A stretch of 64,000 bases of DNA from Pseudisothecium myosuroides (GCA_951799445.1 CATOGU010000041.1:124001-188000), one strand, 5' to 3'. Counted from the stretch's first letter, positions 9,662 to 19,994 are shown. The notes: generated by a model not told the origin, from the letters alone. Program-made: numbers and translations.

Positions 9662-10598
9662 TTAACCCCTAAAGGCCCAAGGCCTTTTTTCTGCCAAAAA
9701 ACACTGAAAACTGCCATTTCTGTAGCAAAGTATAAAAAAAAATTTAAAATGTTTTTTTTGAACATCTAACCGTAGGATCTAACACCTAACTAGTATGAGA
9801 ATGTATGGAAAAACTTTCAGAATTTTTGACCGCTCAGATTGCAAGATATCTGCGTTTGAAGTGAAAAAAACAAGTTTTTCAACACATTGCGAGGCTAGAT
9901 TTTTTGGCTTTAAACATTTTTAACTTAAAATTTTTGCACTACAACGTTTTGAGCTTTACATCTTTATTGTAGAGAATTGAGTTGAGAGTCTAGGAAAAAA
10001 AATTTCAAAAAAACTTAATTAATATCATTCTTAAAAAAATTGTTAAGTAGAGGTAGGTCCAAGATAAAAGGAAAATCTAAAATATTCATATATTTTAGAT
10101 GGAATTAAAATGCACTAATCCCAATGGTGACATTGTTCTAGCAAGTAAATTACACCATGCAAAAAAAATTGAAAAATTTGAAAAATTGCATTCAGAAATG
10201 AATCCTATAAGTTATTTTTTTCAAGAAGATGCTCTAATTGCCCGAAAAACAATAATATCCATAACTTTCTCATATCATATCCAAATGAAATGAATCAAAG
10301 CTTTCCAGATAGGCAAAAATATAATCTATCAGAAAAAGAATATTAAAAAAGAAAATTCAAATTTTTGTCCATTTCTTTTCTGCTGCCCGAGCTGCCCGCC
10401 GTCCCCTGTTTTGAGCTTATTTGGTCATAACTATTGTTCCCGGGCACCAATTGTGGAAAAAATTATATTTCCACAAAGCTTATCAGTTTTTCTATCTTCA
10501 AAAAAAGTTTCAAAAAATCAAGACAAAATTTCAGCCCGTAGGTACCTGCCCAAAATCTCATTTGTCCCTCGAAGGGACAATGGGCCTTTAGGGGTTAA
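9662..10598. mobile_element. TTAA-flanked piggyBac-type non-autonomous element, 937 bp (unit B)
   Basis: The ends are TTAACCCCTAAAGGCCC (9662-9678) and its exact complement GGGCCTTTAGGGGTTAA (10582-10598), so TTAA duplications flank CCCC...GGGG ends. TTAA targets with CCC ends are the hallmark of the piggyBac superfamily. The two ends differ inside the inverted repeat: the left has AAGGCCTTTTTTCTGCC, the right has AGGTACCTGCCC and TTGTCCCTCGAAGGGACAA. There is no transposase and the interior is very AT-rich. A homologue in reverse orientation lies at 62994-63841. Confidence 0.85.
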
Positions 10599-11613
10599 AT
10601 TTTTGAAAATTACATGCACACTAAAGTGGAAAGGGACTAAATATTATATTCTTAATTAGGCACCTATGGTTAGGGACTAAATACTATATTCTTAATGAAG
10701 CACATGAAGATTCACATTGAAATCTCATTAGTCACACGTGGCTCACGCACTAGATATCTGAAATCCTACAATTACATTCCAAAAAAAAAGCTTAATCATA
10801 TTTTTGGCTTTAAAAAGCAAGGACCTTGAAGAAGTAAATTGAAGCTAAATAAATCTAGTTAATAGAGAGTCATGGGATACTACAATGCTTGGATGTATAT
10901 CTTTTAGGGTCCTTTAATTAAAAAAATATTAAAAAAAAAGTATTATTGATTAACAAACCTTACTTCAAAGGTAAATTCATATTAATTTGTCTACCAATTA
11001 TTATCATGGACGTTTTTTAATAAATTTTTAGACACTAGGAATTTAAAAATACTAATTGTATGTCGCATTTTAATACGTTTTGTTGTAAAAAATTGTAATG
11101 CCAACGTAGATTTTGACACATGTATTCAAATGTGACAATCTCTATTGCTCTAGATGACATTTTGAAATGAAAGTATTATTGTAGGAGACTAATACACTTT
11201 CTAAATCATATTGAAATGTGACAATGGATTTTGTAGTAGATAATTATACTTTTAAGGATTGAATACTTGCAAAGGCTTAATGTGAAAAAAGTAGGAAATA
11301 TTGGTGGCTTGAAAACCGTCTAATATCGTTGTTCTAGGTCTAAGGGCCACGGTCAGAGGTTTAAGTGGCCCAGTCTTAGGAGCGAGGCTACGATCAAAGG
11401 TACAAGGTGACGTGTCAACGACACAAGCTGGGATTGGAGTATGAACCCTAGTTTTTCTATGAGTTCCGCCACTGTCTTTTTTTTGGCTACATTTCCGTTG
11501 GTATCTTCTTTTGCTAGATTTCCGTGTGTTTTTTCTACTCCAGGGTGGGGTTTGAGAGAGTTCTTGCTTTTCCAACGTTTCAAGGGTTCTTGCTTTTCTA
11601 GGAGAGTTCTTAT
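10599..11613. other. AT-rich spacer, no convincing gene
   Basis: A 21-bp word (GGGACTAAATAYTATATTCTTAAT) is repeated at 10634 and 10675. Frames at 11252-11682 are antisense ORFs running into the hairpin MITE and show no domain. Unit B and C differ at 11417 (c against t). Confidence 0.45.
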
Positions 11614-11852
11614 CACTAGTAGAAAGCCGTGTTTAATCGAATGTTCTTGCGTCAAAGTTGACAGATTTTTTTGCGCATCCAATGTAACATCTTCTTGTGT
11701 TTATGTCTACAATTACGTCCAATGTAACATCTTCATGTTACATTGGACGTAATTGTAGACATAAACACATGAAGATGTTACATTGAATGCGCAAAAAAAA
11801 TCCGTCAACTTTGACGCAAGAACATCCAATTAAACACAGCTTTCTTCTAGTG
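11614..11852. mobile_element. CACTA-type hairpin MITE, 239 bp (unit B)
   Basis: The element begins CACTAGTAGAAAGCCGTGTTTAAT and ends with the near-complement ATTAAACACAGCTTTCTTCTAGTG, flanked by a 3-bp TAT duplication (11611-11613 and 11853-11855). Both features fit CACTA/EnSpm miniature elements. Almost all of it is one long inverted repeat: arms of about 117 nt around a 4-nt centre (11731-11734), with few mismatches. A transcript would fold into a long near-perfect hairpin. It lies about 1.1 kb upstream of the CR gene's untranslated leader. Confidence 0.9.
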
Positions 11853-12678
11853 TATTTTTTAGCGTTTCAGGGAGTTCTTGCTTTTCCAAGGTTTCCGCTT
11901 GTATTTGATTTCTGCTACAGAGGATTGAGCGCCCTCGTCTCCCCGTTTAGAATTTAGCCATTTTTTCGATTTTGTTTGATTCATGCACAAAATTTGAGGT
12001 GGAGCGTGCGGCTTTTGTTCTCCGCAAACAACGGTGCAAGTCGCGTAGCATCTGTGGTGACTGTGAATTTTGATTTTACTTTCAATCGCAAATTCTAGGG
12101 TTTTGTTCCAGGGTATGAGGTACTAGGTTTAGAATCACATTTCCCGTAGGAATTGGAAAGAATTCTTTATGCTGAAAGAATTGTAGGCTTACTAGCTTCA
12201 CTTAATTTTGTTCCCGGAAGGAATAAGGTAAACTTGCCTATGACAGGCAATATAAGTGGTTTGTCCTGTTGCGATTATCAAAAAAATTTAGATTTTTTTT
12301 CATACAAAGACAAATGTGAAAAATGGAGGAAACAACTGGAATTTTATTTTTTGGACAAAGTATGAATTTTTTATGAATTTTTGAAAAATGTTCTCCAGTT
12401 GGCCCAAAAAAGTCTGTAGACTACCCCAAATCAACAAAAAAGTGTTCTATAGCGATGGTCCAATACCTAGGTTCACCACTCTCAAGGCTCGATAGAGACA
12501 AGGATTTGAGAAGGGCTATCCAATGGGATTTGGATTGAAAACTAAGAATCAAACTTAGGTAGAAAAGGGCAATTGATTTTTAGTGAAGAAAGGACAATTT
12601 ATGTTTCTACAAGAAAGTAAAGAAAAAGAAAAGTAAAAGTAATGCATGAATCTCATCGAACCTACTAATTAGAGCGAT

Positions 12679-12774
12679 GGATGGCTTGGATCTCTTCACC
12701 TGATCTAACGGTTATAATTACGGATGGCTTGGATCGAGTCGGGGGATCCTACGGCTGTGGGCGATTTAGGGTTT
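12679..12774 (+). promoter_or_regulatory. Candidate promoter of the CR gene: repeated 14-mer and telo-box (unit B)
   Basis: GGATGGCTTGGATC occurs at 12679-12692 and again at 12722-12735. A telo-box (TTAGGGTTT) follows at 12766-12774. A CT-rich stretch with the look of a plant 5' UTR begins at about 12780. No TATA box is evident. The transcription start is not determined. Confidence 0.45.
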
Positions 12775-13035
12775 GGGGATACCTGCTGTTCTTCTGTCCT
12801 CCTGTCTTCTCTTTCGGTCTCTTCATTCGGCTTCTTCATTTGCGGGATTTCCTTTAGCACTGTCGGTCTCTGTCGCATCAAGCTTCCGTTTGTGCTTCTT
12901 CTCGTAGCCGCGCGCGGTGCATCAAGCGGTCTTGCTCGTTGTGGTTAGCAATTTCGATCTCTCATTCGCTTCTTCTCTCGAGAGCTGTGTGTGCGGGTGC
13001 TGTGCGTCAGTGGCGCCGAGCTTCTGTGTGTGGAG

Positions 13036-13141
13036 GTGAGCTTCGTTACTGGAGAATGATTTGGTTTAGGTGGTTGTGTAGGGTTTGGATTAAGCTTTCG
13101 GGCGTTTCTTTGATTGGGTGCTGACTCTGTCGTGGATGCAG
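13036..13141 (+). other. 5' UTR intron of the CR gene (unit B)
   Basis: The donor GGAG then GTGAGC and the acceptor GATGCAG then GGCTTC enclose 106 nt, with a branch-like CTGACTC near the end. The acceptor lies 9 nt before the ATG at 13151. A leader intron next to the start codon is common in plant genes. Confidence 0.55.
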
Positions 13142-13150
13142 GGCTTCACA

Positions 13151-13433
13151 ATGCCGCTTGTCTACTTCAAGACGGATAGACCTGGGCCTGTTGGATTTGG
13201 CTGTACCTCTGAAGGAAAGATCGATTTCCCTGCACTTGGTGAAGTGTTCCGGTTTAATCCGACTACCATTAGATTGAATGGAATTCGATTTCCTCTACGA
13301 GGGCTGGAGTCAGATCTGACGTGGGAGCAGATGAAGGCGGACCTCATAGAGGATGGATCATCTGTCGCTGTCGGAACAAAAGAAGATCCAGTTATTGTCA
13401 CTGGTGCGGCTCCAGTTCATGCAGTGCCTACAG
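13151..13433 (+). CDS. CR gene exon: candidate N-terminal header (unit B)
   Basis: ATG at 13151 follows a 3' splice site by 9 nt and is preferred over the upstream in-frame ATGs, which lie in the leader intron. The exon encodes 94 residues starting MPLVYFKTDRPGP, with a strand-like IRLNGIRFPLRGLE and a helix-like LTWEQMKADLIEDG. This size and alternation would suit the ubiquitin-like header domains that start many CR proteins, but the family match is not shown by sequence alone. The exon ends at a strong donor (CAG then GTATGT), leaving one nucleotide of a split codon. Confidence 0.55.
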
Positions 13434-16400
13434 GTATGTTTCCTGCGCGCACTTAGTCTCTTCTGGTTTAGGGCTTAATTCCTGATTCTGTGCGAGCATC
13501 TCTTGTTGCCCTCATTGAACCCGCTGCTGGTGGTATGTTTTCTAACTTTGCTCTGTTTAGATTGGCGAGGTTTTTTCTTTTGGTCATTGTTTCCTTATTT
13601 TCATTTGGCTGTATTCTATATTCTTGGGTGCGTTCTTGGATGGGTGTATCTCATTGGTTCTGGTCTTTTGTGGGTTCAGCCGTTTAATCTAAGCTTCTCT
13701 TTACGTCTTCTTAAGATTTGCACTGAGGGGTTCGAAGGATTAGTTAGGGTTCATTTAAGTGATATGGTGATACTTGCTGTTTAGGGTTTTGCTTAATCGT
13801 GGCTGTATTTTGGGGGCGGGTGATTGTTAGTATGGATTGTTGTACTTCAGTTTTTGATGTTTGGGCTTCTTGCCTTCATAGGTAGAATAAGCAGGTTTTG
13901 TGTCCGATGCTTTGACTAGCCCCATGTTGTAATAACGGGACTTTATTATACCATGCTTTGGATGGATTGTCACCTCTTGCTTATGTTGCTTTCGTAGAGT
14001 GTGATTTCTTTCATTTGAATAGTATCTTTATCAGGATGTATCTAAACTAATCTAAAGCTCTTCGTCCTCTTCTTTTTCTGATTACATAATTCGGTTATTT
14101 CACTTGCAATTCTCATCTTGTAACTTGTAACTTGTTAAGGATTTGTTACAATTAGGCAGGTATGTTTTCTATTATTAGGGAGAAGTACAGATTTTTGGAG
14201 GTCATCCTACTCACTTTCCCGCTCATGTTCGTGGCTGGAGTTATGGGTGTGTGATCGTTAGAAATGGGGCGTTTGCCTTATGTTTATCTCAGTCGAACAA
14301 TTAGGGTTCCGTGCGATGGCATCATGCCCAACAATTTTTTTAAGAAAGTGGATGATATTGCGTTGAGGCACTGCTGTGTTTAAAGCCTGATCCCTAAACA
14401 GTATGCTTACTTACACTTGTGAGAACATGCTTCTTGTGGTGGTCTGAGTGCCTCTCGTGCCGATGGTTGTAGTCTGAAGTAGGATGTCTCGATGGGTTTC
14501 CATGTCAGATGCTTCTGCGATTGATACTCTGTTCCTCTGACGTTGTACACTATTCACTGACTTGCGTCATTTAATCCAAAAAGAACCTGGAACCGCAATG
14601 TGCTTTTCTTGAACCTTGAATTTGAACCTCGGATTTTAAACCCAGGACAGTAATTTCATGGTGGGAGTTTGGATGAATGCAGAGGGATTTTCACATTCGA
14701 AAAGGCCACGAAATGAAGATGGTGCTCCACGTATCCAGTCCTTTGCTGAATCGGCAGCAAAACATTACAGGCAGTGGGAACAAGCTGAGAAGGCTGGAGT
14801 TAAAAAGGGGGGGCAGAAGAGTTTCTTGGTGGTGAGTGAGGATCCGTATGGTAGTCATCCAGAAGGATTTGTTGTTTGGATTCGAAAGTGCTACCGAGAT
14901 TTGAAGGAGATGTTAACGAAGGCGAAGAAGAGTGAAAGATTCGTTTTTTTGGGTACAGCGGGCATCGGGAAGTCTGTGTTTACTCTTTTTTGGATATGCT
15001 ATCTGGCGACTCTGAAGCAGAAAGTCGTTTGGAAATTCAACGGTGCATGGTATCTCCTGGACTTCAGCAAAGAGGGTTCATCGTCAGCAAAGCGGGTCTC
15101 AGAGTGGGACAATGAACTGCAGCTAGTTTTGGACGATCCTAATGCTTGGCTTATCATAGATGGAAAACAGCCCGGTGCTTTAAACTATAGATGCCATATT
15201 CTGCTGGCATGTTCAGATAGAAAGGAAAATTATCAGGAATTTGCCAAGAATAAGATGGTCTCTCAACGGTATGTTCCTGTTTGGTCCAAGGAGGAGTTCG
15301 ACAAGTTTCTGGACGACTTTGAAGCCGTAAGGGTCAACTATTCACACATGGATGTACCTACCAAAGTTGTGGCTCTGGAAAATTTTGGAAAGCTAGGAGG
15401 CGTGCCGAGGTATGCTCTATGCTCTGCGAAAATTGCGGATGGTCTCGACCGGGTAGAAAGAGCGGTCCAGTTTCTCGACAAAAATACTTCTTTCAAGTAT
15501 TTTAGTGGGGCGTTCGAGGATAAAGCAATGAGTGATAGCCTTATTCATATCAAATGTATGGACGAGAGTTATGGACTCGAGAGCAAGTTCTATGACTTCG
15601 CATCCCCGTGCGTGCAGGATGAGTTTGGAAAGCGCTTTACCAAACTCAGTGAGGTTGACGTAGTGCTTTTTCTGCGGACTTATGCAAACAAGGATGCTGG
15701 GAATATTTATGGATACATTTTTGAGTTGGTTGCACATCAGCTTATGCAACGAGGCGGAGAATTCCCGATGAAAAGAGTTGGGTCAAAGGGTCTTGCAATT
15801 CCTGGTCCTCAAGCGGAGGCAGAGACTACATTACCGCTAACAAGTGGAATGCCGTTTGTTAAATTTGCGAAAGTAGAGGAGTTGGTGTCGCCAAATACAT
15901 ACTATCAGCCTCTCAGTTCGAACTTTCAGAGTGTTGATGCTGTAATACATCCTAACATTTTGCTCCAGTTCTTTAGCTCCCGGAGAGGAATACACGGGTA
16001 CAAGGTAAACGGGCTGAAGGATTTGCACGAGCAATTAAAGCAAACCGAGTATAAACTATGTTCATGTGTGCCTGTGGACAAATACGAAAGTACTGGTTTT
16101 CAGAACTGGTTGAAGGCAGACAAGACCAAATATTTTTTGAAGGCACCCGGACAAATCAAACACCAGACCAAATCCGCAACTGACGCGATGCTAGAGCTGA
16201 TGGACCAATATGTGGTCCAGGTGGACTACAGTAAGTACAGCAGTTGATGGGAGGTGTGTGTTTCTTGCTGTTCGTGTGTGCAAGGGAATGTATGGTGGTA
16301 AATCTAGGTGTAGGGCATGTCGTTGGCAGTGATATGAACGTGGGGTAAAAAGTCCCGCTGGTTAAACTCGTGCGGAGCAAACCGGAAAGTCAGTTGTTAC

Positions 16401-17556
16401 ACACTAGAAACATATGATTCTGTTTCGAGGGAATGGAACAGAGCTGTACCATCCCGGGGTCGCATTTATGGTTGCCACACCTGTGAAATTTAATTCAGAC
16501 GCATCGGTCGGCCTTTTGCAAAGTGCAAAGAACCCCATATCTCTCACATTGACCAGGGATGAAGCCATAGATCTCTGGAACAGTTGGTGCTATAAAGGCC
16601 TCGACCTTCGTGATGGACTTGCGTCATGGGACGATCTGAGGGATTTCGTGTTCGACCTTACAGGGCAGCAACCTGGGTTAATGGCCCATGTGTTGGATTT
16701 CTTAATTGCACAAGGCTTGAAAAATAGTGAGGCCGGTAGTATGGAGCAGAAGGAGAAGGCACGGGACCTGTTGCTCTCACGCCAGTTTTACGACTCTCTC
16801 TCGCAGATAAGGAGTCTCCTAGCAATTGAGAAAGCTTTGAGGGGTGAGAAACCTGATGGAGAATCCATGAGATCCCTTTTGAGAAAGCTGCTGCCAGAAA
16901 AGGGTGTTTATCTGAGGGATCTCAGCGGTCGTGATCGAGACGCTGCTGATTTAGCAGTCAAATGGGGGCAGATTCAAGAGGACGACGGTTGGTTGAGTTT
17001 GCCCTCGGAGCTGCACAGGCTGTTTCTGCTTCGCGAGGTGTATTGCACTAATGAATCAACTTCTGATAGCATTGAGAAAAATGGTTTACACGCATTTATT
17101 GATCGAGTGATCGAAAGGTTTAACCCTCGTCAGCTGAAGTCCAAGGCCCGGAACGCTAGTGAGACCGTGGTTTATGAAAGTCAGTACCAAAACGAATTCT
17201 ATAGAGCAGCTTGCTCGATCCTTCCTGCGGATTCAATCATGTCACCCAATGTCGGGCCCCTATTTGGAGCGAAGGGTTACCTTGACTATTATCTACTTCC
17301 GCATCGCTGGGGCTTTGAGCTATTAGTAGATGGCTCCGAGTTGAAGGAGCACCAGGCAAGATTCGGTCCAGGCGGGGTCTACCACAAGCTCATTCAAGAT
17401 GGGGTCGTTTCTGAATATGCGATTTTGGATTTCCGGACGAAGCGTCTCGTCGAGGCCAAGCCCGATGTGTTGCATATTGTATTTAGCGAGGATTTCGAGA
17501 AGGCAACTCTTCACCGCTCTGGGAGCTCGCCAAGTGAACTGATGTTGAGGCAATGA
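13151..17556 (+). CDS. Crinkler/RHS (CR) effector-like protein with NTPase and two nuclease domains (unit B)
   Basis: The inferred gene has exons 13151-13433, 14683-16230 and 16442-17556. Borders are CAG-GTATGT/TGCAG-AG and ACA-GTAAGT/ACAG-AG. Phases match throughout and give about 981 residues (about 985 if the acceptor at 16429 is used). The order is a possible N-terminal header, a P-loop NTPase, a restriction-endonuclease-fold domain, the C-terminal part of a second CR-type helical region, and a second restriction-fold domain. The CR class is known from oomycete and fungal Crinklers, trypanosome RHS proteins and scattered free-living eukaryotes including plants. Its nuclease is thought to attack DNA in the nucleus. 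If the introns are not spliced, stops at 13454 and 16245 separate three shorter proteins. The translated ORFs are identical in unit C. The single-gene model is my inference; the CR assignment is strong. Confidence 0.7.
14658..16247 (+). CDS. CR gene exon: RHS/Crinkler-type P-loop NTPase plus restriction-fold nuclease (unit B)
   Basis: The open frame is 529 codons. Walker A is GTAGIGKS (residues 99-106), Walker B is WLIIDG (164-169), an ILLACSDR sensor-like segment lies at 181-188, and GGVPRYAL (247-254) is a CR-family signature. From 352, GYIFELVAHQLMQRGGEF opens the nuclease-like domain. Candidate catalytic residues are E356, D427 (SVDAV) and Q437 (LLQFF), matching the E...D...Q pattern of CRN/RHS nucleases, although the usual Lys/Thr after the Gln is Ser or absent. 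An acceptor at 14681-14682 (GAATGCAG) joins in phase with the header exon. A donor GTAAGT at 16231 lies just before the stop. If unspliced, this frame could act alone from its own ATG. Confidence 0.85.
   Translation: MVGVWMNAEGFSHSKRPRNEDGAPRIQSFAESAAKHYRQWEQAEKAGVKKGGQKSFLVVSEDPYGSHPEGFVVWIRKCYRDLKEMLTKAKKSERFVFLGTAGIGKSVFTLFWICYLATLKQKVVWKFNGAWYLLDFSKEGSSSAKRVSEWDNELQLVLDDPNAWLIIDGKQPGALNYRCHILLACSDRKENYQEFAKNKMVSQRYVPVWSKEEFDKFLDDFEAVRVNYSHMDVPTKVVALENFGKLGGVPRYALCSAKIADGLDRVERAVQFLDKNTSFKYFSGAFEDKAMSDSLIHIKCMDESYGLESKFYDFASPCVQDEFGKRFTKLSEVDVVLFLRTYANKDAGNIYGYIFELVAHQLMQRGGEFPMKRVGSKGLAIPGPQAEAETTLPLTSGMPFVKFAKVEELVSPNTYYQPLSSNFQSVDAVIHPNILLQFFSSRRGIHGYKVNGLKDLHEQLKQTEYKLCSCVPVDKYESTGFQNWLKADKTKYFLKAPGQIKHQTKSATDAMLELMDQYVVQVDYSKYSS
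16414..17556 (+). CDS. CR gene exon: C-terminal helical/winged region and second restriction-fold nuclease (unit B)
   Basis: The open frame is 380 codons, and exon use probably starts at 16442 or 16430. The first half (LWNSWCYKGLDLRDG, LTGQQPGL, then WLSLPSELHRLFLLREVY) resembles the region behind the NTPase in fungal Crinkler-like proteins. No P-loop is present in this part. The C-terminal domain has YESQYQNEFYRAA (254-266), GYLDYYLL and RWGFELLVDG (D291, E302), EHQARFGPGGVY (312-323) and YAILDFRTK (335-343). This is a distinct CR nuclease type with a D...ExL core. As a stand-alone gene it would be an NTPase-less fragment. Spliced to the previous exon it supplies a second nuclease. Confidence 0.8.
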   Translation: MILFRGNGTELYHPGVAFMVATPVKFNSDASVGLLQSAKNPISLTLTRDEAIDLWNSWCYKGLDLRDGLASWDDLRDFVFDLTGQQPGLMAHVLDFLIAQGLKNSEAGSMEQKEKARDLLLSRQFYDSLSQIRSLLAIEKALRGEKPDGESMRSLLRKLLPEKGVYLRDLSGRDRDAADLAVKWGQIQEDDGWLSLPSELHRLFLLREVYCTNESTSDSIEKNGLHAFIDRVIERFNPRQLKSKARNASETVVYESQYQNEFYRAACSILPADSIMSPNVGPLFGAKGYLDYYLLPHRWGFELLVDGSELKEHQARFGPGGVYHKLIQDGVVSEYAILDFRTKRLVEAKPDVLHIVFSEDFEKATLHRSGSSPSELMLRQ

Positions 17557-17728
17557 GGTAAAGAGAGTCAAAAGAATTTGAAGGCTGTAAAAAGCACAGT
17601 AATCAAGGTTAGCACAGTGTGAGTGTAGTAGGCTATGCGTAGCTTGCTTGTGATTTGGGGAACACTTCAATTTTCGTCACAAGTTCATGTAGACCCGGGA
17701 TTGCTCAGTAGGATAACGTAGTGGTTGC

Positions 17729-17905
17729 ATGAGAGTAATCAAGCGGATTGCTGAGACATACAATGACGAGATATATTCTGATTTCGTATGGAATGATGTG
17801 CATGAGAAGATTTTTGGAACAGACAAGGGCTACACGAAGCTGAAGGCGGCGGAAAACGAACATAAGTACGAGTACGTGGAGGAGAAGGTGGCGAGAACGG
17901 AGTGA
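17729..17905 (+). CDS. 58-codon ORF downstream of the CR gene (unit B)
   Basis: This is the same as 165-341, here visible in full context 172 nt after the CR stop codon. The intervening DNA has no recognised feature. Confidence 0.3.
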   Translation: MRVIKRIAETYNDEIYSDFVWNDVHEKIFGTDKGYTKLKAAENEHKYEYVEEKVARTE

Positions 17906-19994
17906 AAGGGAAGGAAGGAAGCAAGCAAGTAAGGAAAAGTGATGGTGTGTAGTTAGTGAGAGAATGGTCCCTGTAACTCTTTGAATTAGCAGTGGAGAAA
18001 TGGTGAGACCTAGGCTAGGTGGAATTTATCATATTCCAGAGCCTTTGTTTTCTGCTGCCTGTGCTTGTGCGTTCCGTTCGTTGCGGTTATGGGTCATCTG
18101 TGTATGGGCTATGTACTTTCGTTGCATGTCCAATTTCAGTCGTCGAATCATATTATGCTCTTCTGCAGATTATGTATAGTAACGTCAAGACAACACCCAG
18201 TTTTCTCCTCTTGCATGTTCCTCGTACGTTCAAGATGTTACTTGCACTCTAGTGAGATTAATGAGCTCAGGTTCTTTATTTCGTATGTCTCATTAATGGA
18301 TACTTCTACATTCTCTAGGTGGAGTCATTGGCTGTGAGCTGGTGTGTGCTCATTATCTATGTCGATTGGTAATATGCAGATCTTCTTGTCTGTATTTTGC
18401 TCATCTCTGTTACAAAGGGAACAATTTCTTGTTCTTAGATATAATCTGATTGCACAAGGTCCTAATATTCGGGTCCGTCATGAACTTAAGCAATCGTTTG
18501 TAAATCCGGGAATAATATTTATATGCAGTGTTCATAGACTTGGTGTGTTGTCTGCAGGTTCCAAAGTTGGGCACGGCTGTTAGGATATTGACCGTAATGT
18601 GGGATGGCAGCTTTTGTTTTTGGGTTTTGAAGCATCAGGCATGTTTTACCACTGCGAGCCAATTATGAGAAATCAAAAATAGTTTTTTATGATTTTTTTT
18701 TTTTTGTAATTAGTGTTAACCACGAGTCCATTGAATGTAGTGCTGAATCTTACACGAACTGGGCCACCACATGTATATGGTAGACTCCCTTCAATGATTG
18801 TAAGTTTTGCAACTCACCAGGTTTCACTCTTGAAATGGGGATAACTTTCATCTCAGAAAGCAACATGGATCCATTAAAGTCAAAGCAAATCAGAGTAATC
18901 AGATGTGAAGCTGGCTCTTTGATTGACATGCCACAATCGGCAGATGGGCCGTCCGCGTGTCTGGTGGGATTTTGTCCATGAGTAAGTTAAGAGTGGTTCG
19001 GTCTCTTTTCATCACGCACAAGGTTCTTGACCCGGAAGAGAAGAAGAGCTTTAGGGGCAGGAGAACACGCAAGAGACCACTCTTGTATATAGAAGCTCGT
19101 CCTAGACTGGAATTGGTATATGCGAATTCATTGGTGTGATTCATTGCGTATCATGGAGCACGGTCTTCAAACCATCCAAGGGCTACGGTGCATGTGTGAA
19201 CTGAAGCCGTTGACATTATCTCTTGGAATCTTCCCGCACGAATGTCTACGGTTTATATCGTGAAGACATCCTAGAGGTTGCGTGCACAAGTAAGAACAAT
19301 GTGGAACGCTTATCGGTTCACAGGCCTAATTTTTCATGATGAAGGGCTCCTCTTGACACGATACTAACTACTTTGGTTTGGGTCTTTCTGGAGATTTTGA
19401 GTTTTTTAACTGATTATGTCCATTAATTGATCAAAGAGAAACCCTGAAGTTCAACACTGTCTGAAGTTTCAATAGAAAGTGTCGATACTTGAGGCCAGAA
19501 ACTCAGACCGGCAATTTCAGACCAAGAAGAGACAGTGAATATAAGAAAAGGGCACTTCTTAAAATAACGCCCAAAATTTTCGCATTTCCACCCTGTTTCC
19601 AGAGTCTATCAACACAACACACATCCGAGAGATTTTTCAAACCAAGTCAAGTTCTCTTAGCTAACAATTTTACGAACCACCATGCATGAGCTGGAAATCA
19701 CATAACAACTTCCAAAGACCACAGAAAAATTAATCAGATGATATACCATAGATTATATCACTCGCGCATTACAAGGAAGGTCATTGATAAAACAGAGTTC
19801 TGCTCTAAACCCCTAAAACAAAACCTAATATATCTTCTAGCTACATGCACCGCTATAAGCATAAAAAACAGAGCACCCAACAACTAAGACTTCATCTGAA
19901 AATATCAAAATCTTCACTCGTAGCAGGATTCGATGTAATTTAAATTTGTCATTCATTATGGAATTAAGTCAGTTCAGAATGATCCTAGTCAGAA

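Noticed and set aside
14658..17556. Two independent CR genes of 529 and 380 codons
   Set aside because: The second frame lacks a P-loop and a plausible start context, while a consensus GTAAGT donor and two phase-compatible acceptors join it to the first. Independent use cannot be excluded, so the frames are also listed separately.
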